This document shows positions 1-5,500 of a DNA stretch of 13,575 nt, in pieces. Where the stretch lies: NCBI GenBank assembly GCA_002774085.1, contig PEZH01000030.1, positions 1 through 13,575 on the forward strand. Direction: 5' to 3'. A program made the position numbers and the translations under genes. The notes under the pieces were generated by a model, which was given only the letters and a program-made list of their open reading frames with translations, searched no databases and was not told the DNA's origin. The first letter of the stretch is position 1. Each line of letters opens with the position of its first letter. This DNA is from Candidatus Shapirobacteria bacterium CG09_land_8_20_14_0_10_38_17 (GTDB taxonomy: Bacteria; Patescibacteriota; Microgenomatia; 0-14-0-10-38-17).

Positions 1-5
1 GGGCT

Positions 6-455
6 TTGCCCGTGGGAATCTATATTTATTATCTTATGCTAAAGACCAACATTAGCCCTAAAAGGCCAGTGGATTTGGGTGATACTAAACCATTGGGGGA
101 ATTGGTTAAAGAAGAGGTAGGAGAAATTGTTCGGGAAGCAGAGTCGCAAATAACCGGTGCTAAAGAACCTGACGAAGAGAAAAAAAGAGTTGAGGTGGAG
201 GAAAAAGAACAAGAACAATTGGCGGCGGCACGGCGGCGATTAAAAGAAATCAGGGAGGAGTCAGCGGCGGCGAGGCAGGGGATACTTCAAGAACAGGAAG
301 AAAATCGTCGGGTGAGAGAAGAAGGAATAGGAGATATAAAAAGAGAAAAGGAGAAGTCTTCTTTTATAGCGCCTCATTTGCCTCCCGAAACTGCCTCTAA
401 GCCTAAAAGCCATTTGCCTCCCCAAGTTGGGGTGGAAAAAAGAACGAGAAGGTAG
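6..455 (+). CDS. Uncharacterised charged helical protein, possibly 5'-truncated
   Basis: I do not recognise this protein. It has a short hydrophobic stretch near its start (VGIYIYYLML), then a very Glu/Lys/Arg-rich middle that looks like a long helix or coiled coil (about residues 30-120 from the TTG at 6), and a proline-rich tail with a repeated HLPP motif. Possible starts are TTG at 6, GTG at 12 and ATG at 36, which would give 139 residues. No in-frame stop lies upstream within the window, so the hydrophobic stretch may instead be the end of a membrane helix from a protein that begins outside. The gene ends 26 nt before cysS and the two could be co-transcribed, although cysS has its own promoter-like sequence. 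No function is proposed. Confidence 0.6.
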   Translation: MPVGIYIYYLMLKTNISPKRPVDLGDTKPLGELVKEEVGEIVREAESQITGAKEPDEEKKRVEVEEKEQEQLAAARRRLKEIREESAAARQGILQEQEENRRVREEGIGDIKREKEKSSFIAPHLPPETASKPKSHLPPQVGVEKRTRR

Positions 456-464
456 TCTCCTCTG

Positions 465-473
465 TGCTATACT
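465..473 (+). promoter_or_regulatory. Extended -10 element of cysS, predicting a leaderless mRNA
   Basis: TGCTATACT fits the extended -10 pattern TGnTATAAT with one mismatch. It ends 8 nt before the cysS ATG at 482. Initiation normally falls about 7 nt beyond the -10, which puts +1 at or within 2 nt of the start codon, so the message would be leaderless. I see no good -35 hexamer 16-18 nt upstream; an extended -10 can compensate for that. Confidence 0.5.
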
Positions 474-481
474 GAACCTAT

Positions 482-2041
482 ATGAAGGCGCTTCGTCTTT
501 ACAATACTCTTACTCGTCAAAAAGAATTGTTTAAACCGCTTTTTCCCCCAAAGGTGCGAATTTATACCTGTGGTCCAACGGTTTATGATCATACCCACTT
601 AGGTCATATGCGCACCTATACCAATACTGATATTTTGGTTCGTGTTCTTAAATATTTTAATTATCAGCCTTATCAGGTAATGAATATTACCGATGTGGGG
701 CATCTTTTAGGCGATCGTGATTTAGGAGAAGATAAAATGGAAAAGGCGGCACGGAAGGAGAAAAAAGACGCTTGGGAAATTGCCGATAAATATAGCGAAG
801 AATTTTTCTTGGTAATGAAGAAACTAAATATTGGCAAAGCGGATGTTGTTTCTAAGGCTACCGATAATATCTCCCCAATGATTTTGTTGGTGCAGGAGTT
901 AGAGCGTCGCGGCTTTACTTATAAAACTGATGACGGAATTTATTTTGATACCGCGAAATTATCCGATTACGGTAAATTAGCTCATATGCCCCGAGAAAAA
1001 TTGGTAGAAGGGGCGCGGATAGAGCCTAACCCCCAAAAACATAATTCTACTGATTTTGCTCTTTGGAAATTTACTCCGAAAGGAACTCATCGTCAGATGG
1101 AGTGGGTGAGTCCTTGGTATGAAAAAAGCTTCCCTGGCTGGCACATCGAATGTTCAGCAATGGCAATGCGACATTTATCTAATTGTTTTGTGGGAAAAAA
1201 GTTCTATCCCCAACGTTTTGAAACAATTGATATTCATACCGGTGGTGTTGACCATATTGCGGTTCATCACACTAATGAAATTGCCCAAGTAGAGGCGGCG
1301 ACGGAGAAAAAATTTGTTAATTACTGGATGCATAGTGAGTTTTTGCAGGTGGATGGGAAAAAAATGAGTAAAAGTTTGGGTAATTTTTATACTCTTTTTG
1401 ATTTGGAGAGTAGGGGATATAAAGATTTAATGCCCTTAAGATATTTGTTTTTAAATACTCATTATCGGAAGAAGATGAATTTTACTTGGAAAGCTTTATC
1501 AGGGGCGGAGGTTGCTTATGAAAATATTGTCAGAGATCTTAGTTTTTTGCCTGATCAGATATGGGCTTTAAGGTTGGCAAATAAGAGAGTGGGTGCGAGG
1601 AGGGGAAATAATAGCGATAGAAATAAAGAGAAATATTATCTTGCCGAGTTTGCTGATAAATTAGCCAATGATTTGAATATGCCCCAAGCAATTGCCGTTC
1701 TTCATAAGGTCTTAAACGATAATTCTTTACCGCCTCTTTCAGAAAAAAAAATAATTGCCAATTTTGATCTGGTTTTGGGCTTAAAATTATTAGAAAGAGC
1801 CGAGGCAATCCGCCAATCAAGAGAAAAAAAGCTTCCCGCGAAAGTTGCTTTTTTGATTAAGGAAAGAGAAGTATTGCGGGAAAAAGAGAAATGGGTAGAG
1901 GCAGATAAAATAAGAAAGGAGATTAAAAAGTTAGGTTATAAAATTGAAGACACGCCTGAAGGAGCAAAGATAACAGTTAAGAAAACTCGATCCGCCAGCT
2001 GGCGGACAAAACTCAAACCCGCCGAAGAGGTGGGAAATTAA
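482..2041 (+). CDS. cysS: Cysteinyl-tRNA synthetase
   Basis: Class I aminoacyl-tRNA synthetase that activates cysteine with ATP and charges tRNA-Cys in the cytoplasm. The HIGH motif is HLGH at residues 39-42 and the KMSKS loop is exact at 294-298. The zinc ligands expected for the family are present: C30 in YTCGPTVYD, C224 in WHIECSAM, and H262 and E266 in HHTNEIAQ. The helical anticodon-binding region fills the C-terminal third. The protein has 519 residues against about 460 in E. coli. The family's usual ending (LGYKIEDTPEGAKI) is reached near residue 497. The last roughly 20 residues (KTRSASWRTKLKPAEEVGN) are encoded by a palindromic repeat and a second hairpin, and look like an acquired tail. 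There is no Shine-Dalgarno sequence, and the promoter predicts a leaderless mRNA. Confidence 0.97.
   Translation: MKALRLYNTLTRQKELFKPLFPPKVRIYTCGPTVYDHTHLGHMRTYTNTDILVRVLKYFNYQPYQVMNITDVGHLLGDRDLGEDKMEKAARKEKKDAWEIADKYSEEFFLVMKKLNIGKADVVSKATDNISPMILLVQELERRGFTYKTDDGIYFDTAKLSDYGKLAHMPREKLVEGARIEPNPQKHNSTDFALWKFTPKGTHRQMEWVSPWYEKSFPGWHIECSAMAMRHLSNCFVGKKFYPQRFETIDIHTGGVDHIAVHHTNEIAQVEAATEKKFVNYWMHSEFLQVDGKKMSKSLGNFYTLFDLESRGYKDLMPLRYLFLNTHYRKKMNFTWKALSGAEVAYENIVRDLSFLPDQIWALRLANKRVGARRGNNSDRNKEKYYLAEFADKLANDLNMPQAIAVLHKVLNDNSLPPLSEKKIIANFDLVLGLKLLERAEAIRQSREKKLPAKVAFLIKEREVLREKEKWVEADKIRKEIKKLGYKIEDTPEGAKITVKKTRSASWRTKLKPAEEVGN
1991..2006. repeat. Palindromic repeat core within the 3' end of cysS
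   Basis: TCCGCCAGCTGGCGGA is a perfect 16-bp palindrome. The same sequence occurs at 4920-4935 and 12491-12506, with a near copy at 4583-4598. Here it is read in frame as SASWR close to the CysS C-terminus. A second hairpin, CCCGCC-GAAGA-GGTGGG (2018-2034), follows inside the same reading frame just before the stop. It could also help end transcription, although no T-run follows it. Confidence 0.85.
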
Positions 2042-2150
2042 GATTGCTTGTGATGCCTGAAGCGCGAGGCGTTTGATACGTAGCTTAGCGACCCAAACGA
2101 TTCAAACGCTTAAAACAATTCCCACGATCTTTTAATACTTTATTATCAGT

Positions 2151-2180
2151 TTACTACGATACTACGTAGTATCGTAGTAA
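2151..2180. repeat. 30-bp perfect palindrome between cysS and the pseudouridine synthase
   Basis: The half-site TTACTACGATACTAC is followed at once by its exact reverse complement. Each arm contains the nearly repeated element ACTACGAT/ACTACGTAGT. As RNA it would fold into a hairpin with a stem of about 13 bp. The downstream sequence (CTAGAAGAATT) is not T-rich, so this is not a classical intrinsic terminator. It could be an mRNA-stabilising hairpin, a protein-binding site or a repeat element. A weaker inverted repeat, GCGTTTGA (2069-2076) with TCAAACGC (2102-2109), lies upstream in the same gap. Confidence 0.85.
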
Positions 2181-2211
2181 CTAGAAGAATTATTGATTGT
2201 TTATTCGGATA

Positions 2212-2940
2212 ATGGAACCGCAGATTGTTTATCAAGATAACTTTCTCTTGATTTTAAATAAGCCGCCTAATTGGGTGGTCAATAGAGCGCGGACGACTAA
2301 AAATAGACAAACAATACAGGATTGGCTTGAAAATAATTTTTCCCGCCTTAGCGGGATCCCGCTTTGGCGGGAAAAATTTCGGTCGGGGATTGTCCATCGT
2401 TTGGATAAAGATACTAGTGGTGTTCTTTTAGTAGCTAAGGACAAAGAAACATTTGAGAATTTGCAGGCGCAGTTTAAGAAGCGTCAAATTATGAAGGAAT
2501 ATCAGGCTTTAGTTCACGGCGTATTACCATTGTCTGATAAAATAATTGCTTCTGTTGGTCGTTTACCTTGGGCACGCAAGAAATTTGGTGTTCTGCCCGG
2601 TGGTCGAGCGGCGGAGACAGGGTTTAAACGAATAGGTATTTTTGAAAAAGATGGTGAGAAATTTTCTTTAGTTCGGGTTTCTCCTAAAACCGGTCGCACT
2701 CATCAAATTAGGATTCATTTTCGCTATTTAGGTTATCCTTTAGTAACTGATTTTACCTATGGTGGGAGAAAAAGATCAAGAAATGATCAAAAATGGTGCT
2801 CGCGTATTTTTCTTCATGCCCGAAAAATTGGTTTTTTCCATCCCCAAAACGGAAAATGGCAAGAATGCGAAGTAGAATTGCCCAAAGATTTAAAAGATGT
2901 TTTAAAGATTTTAGAGCCAATAGTAAATAACATATCATAA
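2212..2940 (+). CDS. RluA/RluD-family 23S rRNA (or tRNA) pseudouridine synthase
   Basis: Isomerises specific uridines to pseudouridine in structured RNA, most likely 23S rRNA. The catalytic motif GIVHRLDKDTSGVLL is present, with the nucleophilic aspartate at residue 65 counted from the ATG at 2212. The family's C-terminal motif GRTHQIRIHF is also present. At 242 residues there is no N-terminal S4 RNA-binding domain, so it resembles RluA in architecture more than full-length RluD. The exact target base cannot be read from the sequence. An in-frame TTG at 2197 would add five residues (MFIRI); I prefer the ATG because the following MEPQIVYQDNFLLILNKPP looks like the family's usual beginning. A 40-bp palindrome is embedded in frame just before the catalytic motif and encodes residues around SRLSGIPLWREK, probably a surface-loop insertion. 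No Shine-Dalgarno sequence is seen. Confidence 0.93.
   Translation: MEPQIVYQDNFLLILNKPPNWVVNRARTTKNRQTIQDWLENNFSRLSGIPLWREKFRSGIVHRLDKDTSGVLLVAKDKETFENLQAQFKKRQIMKEYQALVHGVLPLSDKIIASVGRLPWARKKFGVLPGGRAAETGFKRIGIFEKDGEKFSLVRVSPKTGRTHQIRIHFRYLGYPLVTDFTYGGRKRSRNDQKWCSRIFLHARKIGFFHPQNGKWQECEVELPKDLKDVLKILEPIVNNIS
2337..2376. repeat. 40-bp palindrome inside the pseudouridine synthase gene
   Basis: The outer arms TTTTTCCCGCC (2337-2347) and GGCGGGAAAAA (2366-2376) are exact reverse complements. They enclose a second perfect palindrome, GCGGGATCCCGC (2351-2362), separated by TTA and TTT. The element keeps the reading frame and adds a short Arg/Trp-containing segment between the N-terminal strands and the catalytic loop. 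It does not share the TCCGCCAGCTGGCGGA core, so it is a separate palindrome type or a diverged relative. Confidence 0.85.
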
Positions 2941-2958
2941 GGTATCAGGTAAAATTTA

Positions 2959-2967
2959 TGATAAAAT
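2959..2967 (+). promoter_or_regulatory. Possible extended -10 element of the yebC operon
   Basis: TGATAAAAT matches the extended -10 pattern with one deviation (TAAAAT). It lies 55 nt before the yebC start and predicts a 5' leader of about 50 nt. No convincing -35 hexamer is visible, so this is a tentative call. Confidence 0.35.
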
Positions 2968-3000
2968 AAGGGGTAGAAAAGTGGAGAGGAATTATTATTT

Positions 3001-3024
3001 ATAGTAATTAAAAATTGTTACTAT
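3001..3024 (+). promoter_or_regulatory. Inverted repeat overlapping the yebC start codon
   Basis: ATAGTAA (3001-3007) and TTACTAT (3018-3024) are perfect 7-bp inverted repeats around a 10-nt A/T-rich spacer. The right arm includes the first two bases of the yebC ATG at 3023. As RNA it would partly occlude the start codon; as DNA it could be a dimer-binding operator. GGAGAGGA (2983-2990) is about 32 nt upstream, too far for a normal Shine-Dalgarno sequence unless folding brings it closer. Confidence 0.5.
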
Positions 3025-3757
3025 GTCTGGACATTCTAAGTGGGCAACTATTAAACATCAAAAGGGCATTAAAGATAAGGCGCGGGGGCAAATCTTTTCT
3101 AAATTTTCAAAGGCGATTAGTGTTGCCGTTGCCGAAGGAGGGGGAGAAGAAAATCCTAATAAAAATTTCAAATTGAGATTGGCGATTGAGAAAGCTAAGG
3201 AAGTCAATATGCCCAAAAGCAATATTGAACGGGCAATTGAAAAGGGGATGGGAGGTAAAGGCAAAGAAAGATTAATTTCTGTGCGTTTTGAAGGGTATGG
3301 CCCAGGCGGAGTGGGAATAATTATTGATGCGGTTACCGATAATCGTCAACGGACGATTCAGGAGATTAAGAGTATTTTTGAAAAGGGTGGGGGATCGTTA
3401 GCTACTCCCGGGGCGGTTGCTTATAATTTTGTTTCTCGGGGGCAAATTTTAGTTAAGAAGAAAGAAAAAGAAGAAGAGCAAATATTGGCTCTGATGGACA
3501 TTGATGGCGTTGAGGATGTAGATAAGGAAGAGGGGGTAATAAAAGTATCAACTGGAGGAAAAGAGTTGGCATTGGTAAGAGAAGTAATTTTGAGTCAAAA
3601 TTTTGAAATCATTTCTTCTTCGTTGTTGATGGTTCCCCAAAGTTTATTTTCGGTTGAAAATTCGGAAAGAATGCAAAAAATAATTGATTTTTTAGAACAA
3701 ATAGAAAATCATCAAGATGTTCAGGATGTTTTTACTAATCTTGATACCTCTTCATAA
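3023..3757 (+). CDS. yebC: YebC/PmpR-family translation or transcription regulator
   Basis: The N-terminus MSGHSKWATIKHQKGIKDKARGQ is the hallmark of the YebC/PmpR (TACO1-like) family, and the length of 244 residues is typical. The motif FEGYGPGGVGIIIDAVTDNRQRT in the middle domain and an acidic C-terminal domain follow in the expected order. Members have been described as DNA-binding regulators and, more recently, as factors that relieve ribosome stalling during translation. Which role applies here cannot be decided from sequence. An inverted repeat overlaps its start codon. The membrane protein gene begins 2 nt after its stop, so the two are almost certainly co-transcribed. The ruvC gene that often follows yebC is absent here. 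Confidence 0.95.
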   Translation: MSGHSKWATIKHQKGIKDKARGQIFSKFSKAISVAVAEGGGEENPNKNFKLRLAIEKAKEVNMPKSNIERAIEKGMGGKGKERLISVRFEGYGPGGVGIIIDAVTDNRQRTIQEIKSIFEKGGGSLATPGAVAYNFVSRGQILVKKKEKEEEQILALMDIDGVEDVDKEEGVIKVSTGGKELALVREVILSQNFEIISSSLLMVPQSLFSVENSERMQKIIDFLEQIENHQDVQDVFTNLDTSS

Positions 3758-3759
3758 AT

Positions 3760-4563
3760 ATGTTTTCTTTGGTGAGGAAAAAAATTCGTTTAAGTAAACG
3801 GGCGCGATTTGTTTTTAGCGCTTTTGTTTTGGGGATAGGTCTCCTTTTTATTCAATCGATTTCTTTTTCTTGGCGCTATTTGGCGGTAGGACTTTGGTCG
3901 GTTTTGGCTTTACCCCTATGCCTTTGGTCATTGCGAGAAGGACTAACATTTAAATTTGAATGGTTTATTACCCCTATTTTGCCTGTTTTTTTCTGCGCTA
4001 GCGTTGCTCTTTTTTATTTTCTTTTTCCTCAGTCTCTTATTTATCAAATTTCAATTTTTCTTTTTCTCTCTTTTGGGATATATATTATTTTATTATCCGA
4101 AAATATTTTTACTGTCGCCACTTTACGGACGATTGCTCTTTTGCGAGCCGCTCAGGCGGTAGGTTTTTTACTTACTCTTTTAACTGTCTTTTTTCTCTAT
4201 AATACCGTTTTTTCTTTTTATTTATTCCCTTGGTGGAATGCAGTTTTGGTTTTCTTTATTTCTTTCCCTTTGTTTTTGCAATCTCTTTGGACAATTAATT
4301 TGGACCAGAAAATAGATACAAAAGTTCTGCTTTTTACTGTTATTCTTTCTTTGGTAGTCGCTCAGTTAGCTTTGATAGTATCGCTTTTGCCGGTTAATGT
4401 TTTGACTGGTTCGCTTTTTTTGACCTGTGCCTCTTATGTATTATTGGGAATGGTTAGTGCGGAGATTTCGGGTCGGCTCTTCCAAAAGACTATCCGCGAA
4501 TATTTGGTTGTGGGCGGATTGATGTTTTTGGCTCTTTTATTGACTACTTCGTGGACAGGATGA
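3760..4563 (+). CDS. Uncharacterised polytopic membrane protein
   Basis: I do not recognise the family. The 267-residue protein is extremely hydrophobic, with eight or nine likely membrane-spanning helices, roughly at residues 17-35, 38-58, 66-86, 90-108, 123-147, 152-172, 188-208, 211-231 and 245-263. The N-terminus (MFSLVRKKIRLSKRAR) is strongly basic and probably cytoplasmic. A short cytoplasmic-type segment, SENIFTVATLRTIALLRAAQ, lies in the middle. No catalytic motif, metal-binding cluster or transporter signature is evident. The start is 2 nt after the yebC stop, which indicates one operon. The gene ends with TGA and is followed at once by palindromic repeats. A transporter, a cell-envelope factor or a membrane-bound partner of neighbouring functions are all possible. 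Confidence 0.8.
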   Translation: MFSLVRKKIRLSKRARFVFSAFVLGIGLLFIQSISFSWRYLAVGLWSVLALPLCLWSLREGLTFKFEWFITPILPVFFCASVALFYFLFPQSLIYQISIFLFLSFGIYIILLSENIFTVATLRTIALLRAAQAVGFLLTLLTVFFLYNTVFSFYLFPWWNAVLVFFISFPLFLQSLWTINLDQKIDTKVLLFTVILSLVVAQLALIVSLLPVNVLTGSLFLTCASYVLLGMVSAEISGRLFQKTIREYLVVGGLMFLALLLTTSWTG

Positions 4564-4569
4564 GAATAA

Positions 4570-4645
4570 GTTAAAAGTCTAATCCGCCGGCTGGCGGAGA
4601 CTCAAGAATCCGCCGATAGACGATTCTGGACAAGCCAGAATGACG
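4570..4645. repeat. Composite palindromic repeat after the membrane protein gene
   Basis: Two heptamers (GTTAAAA, GTCTAA) are followed directly by TCCGCCGGCTGGCGGA (4583-4598), a near copy of the perfect palindrome found elsewhere. Next come a CCGCCGAT segment and the hairpin ATTCTGG-ACAAG-CCAGAAT (4623-4641), which ends in CCAGAATGACG. Read on the opposite strand this starts CGTCATTCTGG, the same outer boundary as the copy at 4911-4948. It could serve as a weak terminator for the yebC operon, but no T-run is attached. Confidence 0.7.
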
Positions 4646-4677
4646 ATTGATAATTAAAAATTTATTTTTAGTTTTAA

Positions 4678-5355
4678 TATTTTGTTTTAACATTTTGGGT
4701 TTTAGTTTTAAGCTATCAATGGGAGAGGGGAGTAGCACAAAATTTTCGTGGTTATTATCCTATAGTTGATAATAGCCCTATAGTTTTAGTTATTGATTTT
4801 CACAAGAATTAATGCTCCTTTTTCACGGTTTTATCAATCTTCAAAGAAGAGTGCTAAATACTAATAGTAATTGAGTCTTTACTTTTAACTTTGGGCTTTG
4901 GGCTTATCTTGTCATTCTGTCCGCCAGCTGGCGGATCCCCAGAATGACGGTATAGAAATTTAGCGTTATAGCAATATTGATATGATAAGCTTTGATATAG
5001 TTAACCTTTTTCTTGGGGAAAACTTTTACTTCCCCATCTTAAAGAGAAATTTATCCTTAACCCTTTAGAAGAATTAATTTATTATTTAATGGGTTAGCTT
5101 TTATTTAATTTTATAAAATTTTTTGGTAATGTTGATGATACTTACCTTTTGATTAATTTTGCTGTCCTTTTTAACTTTCTTTCATTTCGTTGGCCATCTT
5201 AAGTTATTAGTCGGTACCCGTATTTTTCGGTTAGTGAATTGGCAAGAAGAAAAAAAGAAGAGAATAATGAAAGGGGATTTATATATGTTTATTGTTTTCC
5301 GGCCGTTTTAGGGGTATTTAGTGAAGTTGTTGCTTTAAGTTTATTTTTTTCTTGA
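4678..5355 (+). pseudogene. Possible decayed gene(s) in the 0.9 kb region before xerC
   Basis: No intact gene is visible, but protein-like stretches remain. One frame from 4678 ends at TAA 4810-4812 and includes GYYPIVDNSPIVLVIDF; a +1 frame from 4808 continues with SRFYQSSKKSAKY until TAA at 4862. Further on, the frame of 5005-5355 is broken by TAG (5095), TAA (5200) and TGA (5353). It includes NPLEELIYYLMG, FIKFFGNVDDTYLLINFAV, SELARRKKEENNERGFIYV and a hydrophobic FPAVLGVFSEVVALSLFF. This looks like one or two degraded membrane-associated proteins, with a palindromic element at 4911-4948 between the parts. The family is unknown, and chance open stretches in AT-rich DNA could mimic this. 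Confidence 0.35.
4911..4948. repeat. Nested palindromic element (outer GTCATTCTG, inner 16-bp core)
   Basis: GTCATTCTG (4911-4919) and CAGAATGAC (4940-4948) form 9-bp outer arms. They enclose the perfect palindrome TCCGCCAGCTGGCGGA (4920-4935) plus TCCC. Heptamer repeats (TTTTAAC, TTTGGGC, TTTGGGC, TTATCTT; 4883-4910) abut it on the left. This is the cleanest copy of the family and suggests a small non-autonomous mobile or REP-like unit. Confidence 0.8.
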
Positions 5356-5380
5356 CATTGGTTTGTTTTTGATTTATACT
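5352..5380 (+). promoter_or_regulatory. Strong sigma70-type promoter upstream of xerC
   Basis: TTGACA (5352-5357) is a perfect -35 box and TATACT (5375-5380) a near-perfect -10 box, with an ideal 17-bp spacer. Initiation is expected near 5387, which gives a leader of about 114 nt before the recombinase gene. This is the best promoter in the window. Confidence 0.8.
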
Positions 5381-5392
5381 TGAATTAGTTAG

Positions 5393-5454
5393 ACTGAGTA
5401 TAATATCCCTTACACTCAGTTGAAGGGGAAAAATTTTTCTTGGCTCTCCCCTTC
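5393..5454 (+). promoter_or_regulatory. Two consecutive hairpins in the xerC 5' leader
   Basis: Hairpin 1 has arms ACTGAGT (5393-5399) and ACTCAGT (5414-5420), an inner UAA/UUA helix after one mismatch, and loop UAUCCC. Hairpin 2 follows one base later with arms GAAGGGGA (5422-5429) and TCCCCTTC (5447-5454). Both lie just downstream of the predicted start of transcription. The AUCCC of loop 1 could pair with the GGGG of arm 2. This might be a regulated leader or the body of a small RNA; no T-run follows directly, so a terminator role is doubtful. Confidence 0.45.
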
Positions 5455-5489
5455 TAAAAACTTTTGACTTTCAACTTTTAATTTTTAAT
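5455..5489 (+). repeat. Heptanucleotide repeats before the xerC start
   Basis: Five consecutive 7-bp units: TAAAAAC, TTTTGAC, TTTCAAC, TTTTAAT, TTTTAAT. They end 11 nt before the ATG, with only T/A sequence between. The same heptamer family, in the same orientation relative to the gene, precedes gyrB. Confidence 0.75.
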
Positions 5490-5500
5490 TTATTTTTTTT

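Noticed and set aside
5095..5355. In-frame stops in the gap as evidence for a recoded genetic code
   Set aside because: TAG, TAA and TGA all interrupt the frame, whereas the intact genes contain no internal TGA and one ends with TGA; decay is the simpler explanation.
5393..5420. 28-bp inverted repeat near xerC considered as a dif site
   Set aside because: The length fits, but the arms are 7 bp with a 14-bp spacer and show no similarity to the conserved dif core; an RNA hairpin in the leader is a better reading.
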